Origin: Streptococcus sanguinis
GTDB lineage: Bacteria > Bacillota > Bacilli > Lactobacillales > Streptococcaceae
Reading direction: 5' to 3'
Assembly: GCF_001078705.1 (NCBI RefSeq)
Contig: NZ_CDMW01000001.1
Span: 2,039,541-2,103,540, forward strand
Length of the DNA stretch: 64,000 bases
The notes below the pieces were generated by a model, which did no database searches, was not told where the DNA came from, and was given only the letters and a program-made list of their open reading frames with translations. This document shows positions 18,409-25,322 of this stretch, one piece after another (positions within the stretch are counted from its first letter, which is position 1; each line of letters starts with the position of its first letter). A program made the translations under genes and the position numbers.

Positions 18409-19850
18409 CAGACCGAAGACAAACACCATTTGGAATGTTTGTCTTTTTCTGTTTGCCAGGCTAAAATGCCATCTTTTGATAGAATAATGGTCATTTGAAC
18501 AAAATAAAAAGACTTCCCCACCCTCATTTTTACTAGTTTTTTGAGATTCAAACACGCCAAAGCAAGCCCAACCTTATCTTCCATCTTGGACTTGCCTTTC
18601 TCTCTTGTATAACGGAGGTTGTGGTATTCTTTGGCGGTCCCAAAGAGCCGTTCAATGGTTTCTTTGCGCTTCTTATAGATCTCCTTCATTCCTCTTCGGT
18701 GGCGAATCTCTTCACAAAATTCAAGCGCATCTTTCCATACATGTCTCGCGATTACTTTTTGGTGATTTTGGCTTTGGGTGCAAACGGATAATAGGGTACA
18801 GGAAGCACATGTATTTGGATTACTCTTATACTCACGGTAGCCTGCTCGGGTCGTCGTGCGATAGGCTAATACTTGATTCTCTGGACAGAGGTAACAGTCA
18901 TAATAGGAATCGTAAACAAAATCACTGGGCCTTAAGTTCCCTTTTACACCCTTGGGGCGGGTATAGGGGAAGACAGGGATGATGTTTCGCTGTAATAAAT
19001 AATGGGCAATAGCTGGGGTTTTATAACCTGCATCGGCGATGAGATAGGTTGGATGAAAAGGCTCAATCTTGGCAAAAAGGGCAGGGAAAGCCTGACTATC
19101 ATGAACATTTCCTGCTTCAACCGTATAAGCCAAGGCCCAACCATGCTTATCACACGCTACTTGGGCAGAATAGGCAAATACTTCCTTGTGTTCCCCCTTG
19201 TGGAACCAACCACTCTCAGGATCTGTCCTTGAGATTTTCTTTTCTTTAGCCTCGCTTCCTTTTGCGGGCTTTAAGGACTTTTTTTCGTGTTTTTTCCTAT
19301 CTACATCAATCTCCACTTCCAATTGCTCACTCATAAATTTAGCTTGTTGGGCAACCATTTCCTTATGATACTTGTGACTGTTAGCGGCCGCTTTGATAGG
19401 GGTTCCATCCACAAATATTTCCGAAGGATCCATTAGACCAGCACATAAAGCTTGATGGAGTACTTGTGAAAATATCTCAGTCATCAGTGCTTTATCTTGA
19501 AAGCGACGACTATAATTCTTTCCATATGTGGTAAAATGAGGCACCTTGTCATCCAAGCTTAGTCCAAGAAACCAACGATAGGCTACATTGACTTCAATGT
19601 CTTTAATGGTTTGGCGCATAGAGCGAATGCCATAAAAACATTGAATCAAAGGGATTTTGACTAACATGACGGGATCTAGACCGGGACGACCCTGATCTGG
19701 GCTATAGGTTTCTTCAACCAAGTCATAGATAAAGTCGAAATCAACCTCTGATTCCACTTGGCGAAGAAAGTGATCTTCTGGGACCAATTCGTCTATCGTA
19801 TAGAAGCCATATTGGCAGCGATGATAATCAGGTTTTTCTTTGTGAAACAT
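18408..19850 (-). CDS. IS1182-family DDE transposase
   Basis: A 480-residue intact transposase. The N-terminal DUF772-type region (about 1-120) contains SPDQGRPGLDPVMLVKIPLIQCFYGIRSMRQT. The central catalytic domain begins FVDGTPIKAAANSHKYHK and has LIADAGYKTPAIAHYL. The Cys-containing segment CPENQVLAYRTTTRAG...CASCTLLSVC and the C-terminal RHRRGMKEIYKKRKETIERLFGTAKEYHNLRY motif are typical of the family. GAGG precedes the ATG. The third base of its TGA stop is the last base of the left target duplication, so the stop codon straddles the IS end. It reads in the same direction as tsf. Confidence 0.93.
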   Translation of the reverse strand: MFHKEKPDYHRCQYGFYTIDELVPEDHFLRQVESEVDFDFIYDLVEETYSPDQGRPGLDPVMLVKIPLIQCFYGIRSMRQTIKDIEVNVAYRWFLGLSLDDKVPHFTTYGKNYSRRFQDKALMTEIFSQVLHQALCAGLMDPSEIFVDGTPIKAAANSHKYHKEMVAQQAKFMSEQLEVEIDVDRKKHEKKSLKPAKGSEAKEKKISRTDPESGWFHKGEHKEVFAYSAQVACDKHGWALAYTVEAGNVHDSQAFPALFAKIEPFHPTYLIADAGYKTPAIAHYLLQRNIIPVFPYTRPKGVKGNLRPSDFVYDSYYDCYLCPENQVLAYRTTTRAGYREYKSNPNTCASCTLLSVCTQSQNHQKVIARHVWKDALEFCEEIRHRRGMKEIYKKRKETIERLFGTAKEYHNLRYTREKGKSKMEDKVGLALACLNLKKLVKMRVGKSFYFVQMTIILSKDGILAWQTEKDKHSKWCLSSV

Positions 19851-19947
19851 AGCTAGTACCTCACAACTGTTCTTACCTCTATGATACGACTTTACAAAAA
19901 GAAAAGCCCTTAGAAACTTCTGTTCTTAGGACTTTGTCTTCAATCTG
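18409..19947. mobile_element. IS1182-family insertion sequence
   Basis: About 1539 bp bounded by imperfect inverted repeats: CAGACCGAAGACAAA on the left and, read inward, CAGATTGAAGACAAA on the right (13 of 15 match). One full-length transposase gene fills it on the minus strand. Flanking 29-bp direct repeats show transposition. Because the target is palindromic, the exact ends are ambiguous by a few bases (each base added to the IS on both sides shortens the duplication by two). The intact transposase and identical duplications suggest a recent insertion. Confidence 0.9.
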
Positions 19948-19976
19948 AAAGGTCTGAGAAAAAATCTCAGACCTTT
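19948..19976. repeat. Right 29-bp target duplication (tsf terminator hairpin)
   Basis: Exact copy of 18380-18408. It still lies 29 bp after the tsf stop codon and should still fold. Its T tract on the tsf strand has been cut from five to three by the insertion. Confidence 0.92.
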
Positions 19977-20005
19977 TTATCGTTCTATTTCTAAGCTAAA
20001 AACGA

Positions 20006-21049
20006 TTAGTTTTGACCAAGAGCAGCAGCCATTGTTGCAGCTACTTCGTTTTCAAAGTCGTTAGCAGCTTTTTCGATACCTTCACCAACTTCAAAGCGAG
20101 CGAACTCAACTACTGAAGCATTTACTGATTCAAGGTAAGCTTCAACTGTCTTGCTGTCATCCATGATGTATACTTGCGCAAGAAGTGTGTATGCTTGGTC
20201 AACTTTAGTATTGTCAAGCATAAAGCGGTCCATTTTACCTGGGATAATCTTGTCCCAGATCTTTTCAGGTTTGCCTTCAGCAGCCAACTCAGCCTTGATG
20301 TCTTCTTCAGCTTGAGCAACAACTGCATCAGTCAATTGAGCTTTAGAACCGTATTTCAAGTGTGGAAGTGCTGGTTTACCAACCATTGCCCGGCTTTCGT
20401 TATCTTGATCGATAACATGGTTCAACTGAGCCAATTCATCTTTAACAAATTGCTCATCCAATTCTTTGTATGAAAGAACAGTTGGTTTCATCGCAGCGAT
20501 GTGCATAGAGATTTGCTTAGCAAGAGCATCGTCTCCACCGTCAATAACTGAGATAACTCCGATACGGCCACCGTTGTGTTGGTAAGCACCAAAGTGTTGA
20601 GCATCTGTCTTTTCAATCAAAGCAAAACGACGGAAAGAGATTTTTTCTCCGATAGTTGCAGTTGCAGATACGTATGCAGCTTCAAGAGTTTCACCTGAAG
20701 GCATTGTCAAAGCAAGTGCTTCTTCGTTGTTAGCTGGTTTGCCTTCAGCGATTACTTTCGCAGTTGCATTTACCAAGTCAACAAATTGAGCGTTTTTCGC
20801 AACGAAGTCAGTTTCAGCATTCACTTCAACAACAGCGGCAACGTTACCGTTTACGTAAACGCCTGTCAGACCTTCAGCGGCAACACGGTCAGCTTTCTTA
20901 GCTGCTTTTGCCATACCTTTTTCGCGAAGCAATTCAATCGCTTTTTCGATGTCACCATCTGTTTCAACAAGTGCTTTCTTAGCGTCCATGACACCAGCAC
21001 CAGATTTTTCACGCAATTCTTTGACAAGCTTAGCTGTAATTTCTGCCAT
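20006..21049 (-). CDS. tsf: Translation elongation factor Ts
   Basis: Nucleotide exchange factor that recycles EF-Tu-GDP to EF-Tu-GTP. The 347-residue protein has the N-terminal UBA-like domain with [21 protein letters not shown], and the signature [10 protein letters not shown] near residue 80. The core is longer than the 283-295 residues of most EF-Ts proteins, as in other streptococci. Second gene of the rpsB-tsf operon, with a hairpin in the 72-bp gap and GGAGAA before its ATG. Codon use is strongly biased, as for a highly expressed gene. Confidence 0.98.
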   Translation of the reverse strand: MAEITAKLVKELREKSGAGVMDAKKALVETDGDIEKAIELLREKGMAKAAKKADRVAAEGLTGVYVNGNVAAVVEVNAETDFVAKNAQFVDLVNATAKVIAEGKPANNEEALALTMPSGETLEAAYVSATATIGEKISFRRFALIEKTDAQHFGAYQHNGGRIGVISVIDGGDDALAKQISMHIAAMKPTVLSYKELDEQFVKDELAQLNHVIDQDNESRAMVGKPALPHLKYGSKAQLTDAVVAQAEEDIKAELAAEGKPEKIWDKIIPGKMDRFMLDNTKVDQAYTLLAQVYIMDDSKTVEAYLESVNASVVEFARFEVGEGIEKAANDFENEVAATMAAALGQN

Positions 21050-21077
21050 TTTTCTTCTCCTATTTTTTAATTTAAAT

Positions 21078-21107
21078 AAAGGAGCTGGGCTGAGCCCTGC
21101 CCCTTTA
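21078..21107 (-). other. Hairpin in the rpsB-tsf gap
   Basis: On the minus strand AAAGGGGCAGGGCT and AGCCC..GCTCCTTT arms pair around a 2-nt loop, GC-rich with two mismatches. Only TTTATTT follows, a weak T tract, so it is more likely a partial attenuator or RNA-stabilising stem than a full terminator. Confidence 0.65.
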
Positions 21108-21121
21108 GGTTAGTTTACTGA

Positions 21122-21904
21122 TTATTCGTTTGAACCTTCAACAACTTCAACGATTTCTTCGATAGAATCTGCTTGAGTTTCAGTTGCAGCCAATTCTGCT
21201 TCTACTGATTCAACGCTATCTTCACCTTGACGGCCTTCGATAACAGCATCAGCCATTTTCGCAGTGATCAATTTAACCGCACGGATTGCATCGTCGTTAG
21301 CTGGGATGATAACATCGATATCATCAGGATCAGTGTTAGTATCAACCATGGCAACCACTGGGATACCTAATTTCTTAGCTTCCTTAACAGCGATTTGCTC
21401 TTTATGAGGGTCAACTACGTACATCACATCTGGGATGCGAGGCATATCTTCGATACCGCCCAAGAATTTTTCAAGACGAGCACGTTGTTTGTTGAGAAGA
21501 GCGACTTCTTTCTTAGGAAGAACTTCGAAAGTTCCGTCTTCTTCCATGCGTTTGATTTCTTTCAAACGAGCTACACGTTTTTGAATAGTAGACCAGTTTG
21601 TAAGAGTTCCACCCAACCAACGGTGGTTGATGAAGTATTGACCTGAACGTTCTGCTTCTTCTTTGACAGCGTCAGCAGCTTGCTTCTTAGTACCAACGAA
21701 GAGGATAACTGCATCGTTAGCAGCAGCATCACGCATAAAGTCGTAAGCTTGGTCAGCATACTTTACAGTTTGCTGTAAGTCGATTACGTGGATACCGTTA
21801 CGCTCAGTGAAGATGTACTTAGCCATCTTAGGGTTCCAGCGACGAGTTTGGTGACCAAAGTGAACACCAGCCTCAAGAAGTTGTTTCATTGAAATTACTG
21901 CCAT
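21122..21904 (-). CDS. rpsB: 30S ribosomal protein S2
   Basis: Small-subunit ribosomal protein of 260 residues. It starts [27 protein letters not shown], the canonical S2 N-terminus, and contains [10 protein letters not shown], and [25 protein letters not shown]-like nucleotide-fold sequence. An acidic C-terminal tail extends beyond the conserved core. It has AAGGAG before its ATG and leads the rpsB-tsf operon. Confidence 0.98.
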   Translation of the reverse strand: MAVISMKQLLEAGVHFGHQTRRWNPKMAKYIFTERNGIHVIDLQQTVKYADQAYDFMRDAAANDAVILFVGTKKQAADAVKEEAERSGQYFINHRWLGGTLTNWSTIQKRVARLKEIKRMEEDGTFEVLPKKEVALLNKQRARLEKFLGGIEDMPRIPDVMYVVDPHKEQIAVKEAKKLGIPVVAMVDTNTDPDDIDVIIPANDDAIRAVKLITAKMADAVIEGRQGEDSVESVEAELAATETQADSIEEIVEVVEGSNE

Positions 21905-22053
21905 GAGTAAATTCTCCTTTTTTGTTTTTTCCCTCTTTTAGATTTCAGCTCGCAGGACCACCCGAGGGCAACAGTCCCACAATTCATCTAAAATGAGTAT
22001 TTCGCCATTTACACGGCACCCTCTATTATAACAAAAGCGCAGCTCTTTGACAA
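21905..22053 (-). promoter_or_regulatory. rpsB promoter and structured leader
   Basis: TTGTCA (22048-22053), 17-nt spacer, TATAAT (22025-22030) on the minus strand. The transcript would have a leader of about 110 nt. It contains GC-rich inverted segments (GGACTGTTGCCC, CTCGGGTGGTCC) and could bind S2 for autoregulation, as leaders of other S2 genes do (inference). The 307-bp stretch from rpsB to the tRNA gene holds only this and the tRNA promoter. Confidence 0.75.
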
Positions 22054-22170
22054 GGTGTTTGCCAGATTTTCTGCCACTAAGTACGAATTCTACTTCTCGG
22101 CTGAACATTTGTTCCTGAAGCATTCAGAATGGCAGCGTCTAACATTTTCTGCTTTGGCTATGAAAGACTC

Positions 22171-22199
22171 TTGACGAAAGCAAGTATTTACGATAGAAT
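22171..22199 (+). promoter_or_regulatory. tRNA-Cys promoter
   Basis: TTGACG, 17-nt spacer, TAGAAT, 12 bp before the mature tRNA 5' end. Confidence 0.8.
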
Positions 22200-22211
22200 A
22201 ATAAGAGTTGC

Positions 22212-22282
22212 GGCGGTATAGCCAAGTGGTAAGGCACGGCTCTGCAAAAGCTTGATCGTCGGTTCAAATCCGTCTACCGCCT
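22212..22282 (+). tRNA. tRNA-Cys (GCA)
   Basis: 71-nt cloverleaf: acceptor GGCGGTA/TACCGCC with discriminator T, D-arm GCC/GGC, anticodon loop CTGCAAA giving anticodon GCA, T-arm with GGTTCAAATCC. No CCA is encoded. It stands alone, not in a tRNA cluster. Confidence 0.95.
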
Positions 22283-22299
22283 TCATAAATATATTTCTA

Positions 22300-22324
22300 G
22301 AAGTCCCTCAAAGGGCTTTTTTAT
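22300..22324 (+). terminator. tRNA-Cys terminator
   Basis: Weak stem AGTCCCT/AGGGCTT followed by TTTTTT, 18 nt past the tRNA. Confidence 0.65.
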
Positions 22325-22335
22325 TGCATTTTCTA

Positions 22336-22364
22336 TTGTTTCTAGCAAATTTTGCTGATATAAT
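22336..22364 (+). promoter_or_regulatory. Promoter of the first BLIP-like lipoprotein gene
   Basis: TTGTTT, 17-nt spacer, TATAAT, about 48 nt before the start codon. Confidence 0.8.
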
Positions 22365-22411
22365 ATTATAAAAACATCATTCATCATCAGCGAAAGGAAA
22401 AAAGATTGATT

Positions 22412-23176
22412 ATGAAAAAAGTCAGCTTCTATACCCTTAGTCTCCTCTCTTTGCTAGCTCTCTCAGCCTGCATGCCTGCCAAGCAGACACAGCAAAGAAA
22501 AAAGACGCCTAGCTCCCTCAAAGCTTCGAAAAGTTCATCCTCTAAGGAAACATCCAGCAAATCATCTAGCAGTAGCTCTAGCACCTATGAAAGTAGTGAT
22601 GAGGTATTTCAGAAACGTGCTACCTTTGATCCAGATGACGCTTCTGCACTACAATACATACCAGATGCAGCTTCTATTCCTGAATTAGAGAAAATAAGAA
22701 ATTTCCATATTTCCACTGGCTTTGTCATTCAGGTAAACGGAGAGGATATCAATGGTGACAAACCTAAAACGTCTTACGATGAAGTAACAGCAGCTCTAGG
22801 CCAACCTACATTCAGCACTGATGAGAATGACCCTGGCAACTCTGTTAACATCTGGCACACAGACAACGGAGACATTATGTGCTACTTTACCAATAATGTC
22901 CTGACGAATTTGAGCTTTAGTCTAAAAGACGCTCAGCCAGCCAAAAGCAGTTATTCTAGCATCACCACATCCGACACTCCCAAGACAGCTTTCGACAAGC
23001 TTGGTCGTCCGGAAATGATTATGCGTTCAGAACGCGATACAACCTTTGTCTATAAAAATTCCAATGACGAACAGTTTAGTTTCTCTACCCAGAACAATCA
23101 AATCGTTGGGGTAATGTCTACCTATCAAATGAAACAAACCAAAGACATTATTGACTCCGTCATTAAGGATAAGTAA
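22412..23176 (+). CDS. Lipoprotein with repeated BLIP/SmpA-like domains
   Basis: A 254-residue lipoprotein with lipobox LLALSAC and a Lys/Ser-rich linker to about residue 65. Two related segments then follow, KTSYDEVTAALGQPTFSTD and TPKTAFDKLGRPEMIMR, each with the 'helix, then LG-x-P' pattern seen in BLIP-like and SmpA/OmlA folds. That fold call is from pattern only. The second ATG (22412) is preferred over the TTG at 22406. The 178-residue lipoprotein gene downstream shares the EKI/KWKQF...LLGKP pattern, so the two are probable paralogues. Surface-exposed; function unknown. Confidence 0.75.
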   Translation: MKKVSFYTLSLLSLLALSACMPAKQTQQRKKTPSSLKASKSSSSKETSSKSSSSSSSTYESSDEVFQKRATFDPDDASALQYIPDAASIPELEKIRNFHISTGFVIQVNGEDINGDKPKTSYDEVTAALGQPTFSTDENDPGNSVNIWHTDNGDIMCYFTNNVLTNLSFSLKDAQPAKSSYSSITTSDTPKTAFDKLGRPEMIMRSERDTTFVYKNSNDEQFSFSTQNNQIVGVMSTYQMKQTKDIIDSVIKDK

Positions 23177-23240
23177 TCTTCTAATCAGTTCCAAAAACAT
23201 AAAAATATCAGCTGTAGCGGTTGACTTAGCATTAAACTGG

Positions 23241-23270
23241 AGAGAGAATCAGATTTGTTCTCTCTTTTTT
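23241..23270 (+). terminator. Terminator after the first lipoprotein gene
   Basis: AGAGAGAA pairs with TTCTCTCT across 9 nt, followed by TTTTT. The 303-bp gap from 23177 to 23479 holds this terminator and the next promoter; I see no gene in it. Confidence 0.85.
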
Positions 23271-23409
23271 GACGTTGAAAGCGATGAAAATCTCAGTTTT
23301 AACACCTTTCACTACAAGTCATATGGGGCTTTTTTGACAACCAGATAAGACTTGGACCTCAAGGTTTCCTGACATCTTTTTCTCTTCCTATTTCCTTACC
23401 GTCAATTCC

Positions 23410-23438
23410 TTGCTGTAGCTTACAAAAAGGATTATAAT
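23410..23438 (+). promoter_or_regulatory. Promoter of the second lipoprotein gene
   Basis: TTGCTG, 17-nt spacer, TATAAT, about 41 nt before the start. Confidence 0.8.
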
Positions 23439-23479
23439 GCAAGTGAAGGCCTTACTTTTCTGTAGAAAGGAAGATGTTT

Positions 23480-24010
23480 ATGAAACGTTTTAGCTTGATC
23501 CTGACCATTATTCTATCCAGCTTTTTCCTAATTTCCTGCCAATTCCAGCGTGCCAGCACTCAAGCTTCAGATCCTAGTAAGGACCTGGCTTTGATACCGG
23601 GTATGGAGTCGGTAGATAAGTGGAAGCAATTCCAACAAATCCGTACTCAGGATAATCCCAGCACTGTTCAAGAACTGGATAAGCTGCTAGGAAAGCCCAG
23701 CCAGACTAAGAAAGAGAATAAGCAAACAAAACTAACCTGGAAACTAGCCAAGCACCTAGAGATTCATATTCATCTCGATAAGGATCAGGTGCGAGAAAAA
23801 GAGCTGGTCTTCGAGCACACGCGCGGTACCTGTATGCTTTTCCCGAGTATAGAAGATGGCACCCCCATTCCAGAAGCCTTTGGAAAAACTGGACAGCCCT
23901 ATGCCATCCGTGAGAAGCAAGGCCAAATCATTACTTCTTGGTATATGGCTGGCAAATTCCACTACCTGCGCTTAGAAAACGGAAAAGTCTATCAGATTGC
24001 CGAACCCTAA
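23480..24010 (+). CDS. Lipoprotein, probable paralogue of the preceding one
   Basis: A 176-residue protein with a signal peptide and lipobox FLISCQ, so probably lipid-anchored. The body has KWKQFQQIRTQDNPSTVQELDKLLGKPSQT, which mirrors the ELEKIRNF...VTAALGQP block of the upstream lipoprotein, and a second EAFGKTGQPYAI segment. This suggests the same two-repeat fold in shorter form. The ATG at 23480 is preferred over 23474 because GGAAG is then correctly spaced. It has its own promoter. Function unknown. Confidence 0.75.
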   Translation: MKRFSLILTIILSSFFLISCQFQRASTQASDPSKDLALIPGMESVDKWKQFQQIRTQDNPSTVQELDKLLGKPSQTKKENKQTKLTWKLAKHLEIHIHLDKDQVREKELVFEHTRGTCMLFPSIEDGTPIPEAFGKTGQPYAIREKQGQIITSWYMAGKFHYLRLENGKVYQIAEP

Positions 24011-24042
24011 AAAGTAATCTTGCAATTCCTTCCAAAAACACA

Positions 24043-24073
24043 AAAATCCAAGACTGAAAAGGTCTTGGATTTT
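24043..24073. terminator. Bidirectional terminator, lipoprotein / nusG
   Basis: A perfect 12-bp stem AAAATCCAAGAC/GTCTTGGATTTT with a 7-nt loop. T-rich sequence follows on the plus strand and T-run equivalents on the minus strand; the genes are convergent. Confidence 0.88.
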
Positions 24074-24115
24074 ATTTTTGACGAGGATAGCGAAGAGTTC
24101 TCCCTGCTTCATCAA

Positions 24116-24652
24116 TTAAAGCTCTGCAATCTGGCTAAGATTAACTTCGGCCACGGTGTCATTACCAAACATGGAAATGATCATCTTGACCTTGTTATTA
24201 TCAATCTCCGTAATCTTACCTGTATAGTCAGTGAAGGCACCATCTATGATACGAACGGTATCGCCAACCTTGACATCTAGGTCAAATTCCTGAACTGTTT
24301 GACCCATGGAGATGAGAATGTTGCGAATCTCTTCTTCCAAGAGTGGCGTTGGTTTAGAGCGGTTCCCGTGTGACCCGACAAATCCTGTTACATTCGGAGT
24401 ATTCCGCACAACAAACCAAGCTTCATCTGTCATGACCATTTCCACCAAGACATAACCAGGGAAGCGATTTTCTTCGATTTCCTTGGTCTTGCCATTTTTC
24501 TCTACTTGCACGGTCTGAGTAGGGATTTCCACGCGCAAGATATTTTCCAGCATATTATAAGTCTGAGCGCGCTGCAAAAGATTTTCTTTCACCTTATTTT
24601 CGTAGCCTGAATAGGTCTGCAGTACAAACCAGCCTTTATCAAAACTGTCCAT
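24116..24652 (-). CDS. nusG: Transcription factor NusG
   Basis: Binds the RNA polymerase clamp and modulates pausing and termination. The 178-residue protein has the NGN domain (about 1-115) with WFVLQTYSGYENKVKENL at the start and FPGYVLVEMVMTDEAWFVVRNTPNVTGFVG in the middle. The C-terminal KOW domain contains VGDTVRIIDGAFTDYTGKI. It has AAAGGATGA before the ATG. In most bacteria it is co-transcribed with secE, but here a strong terminator and a separate promoter divide them, and its leader contains a terminator-like hairpin. Confidence 0.97.
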   Translation of the reverse strand: MDSFDKGWFVLQTYSGYENKVKENLLQRAQTYNMLENILRVEIPTQTVQVEKNGKTKEIEENRFPGYVLVEMVMTDEAWFVVRNTPNVTGFVGSHGNRSKPTPLLEEEIRNILISMGQTVQEFDLDVKVGDTVRIIDGAFTDYTGKITEIDNNKVKMIISMFGNDTVAEVNLSQIAEL

Positions 24653-24672
24653 GAGTTCATCCTTTCCTAAAT

Positions 24673-24714
24673 AAAAAAGCCTGCGGGCTTCTGCTTCTTT
24701 CTAGCCCTATTATA
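24673..24714 (-). promoter_or_regulatory. nusG promoter -10 and leader attenuator-like hairpin
   Basis: TATAAT (24709-24714) on the minus strand with a poor -35 (TTTGCA, 16-nt spacer). The leader, about 50 nt, contains AAGCC-CGCA-GGCTT followed by TTTTTTAT (24673-24690), just before the ribosome site AGGAAAGGA. Confidence 0.6.
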
Positions 24715-24831
24715 CCATAATTTCCTCAAATGCAAAGGAATTTATTAACTATTTCCCGGACAAATCAAAGCCTTGTAATTCTGCCTCAATTTTTTGAAAA
24801 ATAAAAGAACGAGTAATTAGCGATATAGGCC

Positions 24832-24861
24832 AAAAATCCCACCTACTCACAATAGGTGGGA
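24832..24861 (-). terminator. secE terminator
   Basis: TCCCACCTA pairs perfectly with TAGGTGGGA around a 7-nt loop, followed by TTTTT on the minus strand, about 50 nt past secE. Confidence 0.9.
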
Positions 24862-24912
24862 CTTTAAATGATATATCTGTCGCAGTATTCTTTTCTACTT
24901 CCTCTACAGTTA

Positions 24913-25092
24913 TTAAGAGAAAATATTCAGAATCTGGAAAAGACCGCTTGCTACTACTTTGTCAAAGATATAGATGATTACCACAAAGAATGCAGTGTAT
25001 TCCATGACAGAGATAAAATCTGTCCATCTTTCTTTTCGGGTAGGCCAAGTTGTATCTTTCAATAATTTAAAAACGTCTTTAAAGAATTTCAC
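24913..25092 (-). CDS. secE: Preprotein translocase subunit SecE
   Basis: A 59-residue SecE with the short amphipathic helix KFFKDVFKLLKDTTWPTRKER, the WP motif that SecE proteins share, and one C-terminal membrane span EYTAFFVVIIYIFDKVVASGLF. It clamps SecY in the translocon. It starts with GTG, 6 nt after AGGAG. It is nine bases after rpmG and shares its promoter. It is easily missed because of its size and GTG start. Confidence 0.93.
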   Translation of the reverse strand: MKFFKDVFKLLKDTTWPTRKERWTDFISVMEYTAFFVVIIYIFDKVVASGLFQILNIFS

Positions 25093-25101
25093 AACAATCT
25101 C

Positions 25102-25254
25102 CTATCTAGTTTCTTTATGCAGGGTGTATTTACTGCAATGCTTACAAAATTTATTAACTTCTAAACGCGTTGGTTTTGGAGTGCTACTGAGCTTAACCGA
25201 GTAGTTCCTAGAACCACAGATTGTACACGCTAGACTCGCTTTTTTTAATGCCAT
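25102..25254 (-). CDS. rpmG: 50S ribosomal protein L33
   Basis: A 50-residue L33 of the zinc-containing type. Cysteine pairs are CTIC (residues 10-13) and CKHC, then the C-terminal [10 protein letters not shown]. Streptococci often carry zinc-free paralogues elsewhere, used under zinc limitation. It has GGAGG before its ATG, and a consensus promoter just upstream that overlaps the pbp2a 3' region. Confidence 0.93.
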   Translation of the reverse strand: MALKKASLACTICGSRNYSVKLSSTPKPTRLEVNKFCKHCSKYTLHKETR

Positions 25255-25272
25255 AACGCCTCCATCTTTCTT

Positions 25273-25301
25273 ATTATAGCAGGATTCTATACTTTTGACA
25301 A
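25273..25301 (-). promoter_or_regulatory. rpmG-secE promoter
   Basis: TTGTCA (25296-25301), 17-nt spacer, TATAAT (25273-25278) on the minus strand, inside the short gap behind pbp2a. Confidence 0.85.
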
Positions 25302-25322
25302 GCCGTTCAGCTCTTTTAAATC

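Noticed and set aside
21938-22123. 61-codon frame upstream of rpsB
   Set aside because: It overlaps the rpsB promoter and leader, has no ribosome site and unlikely composition.
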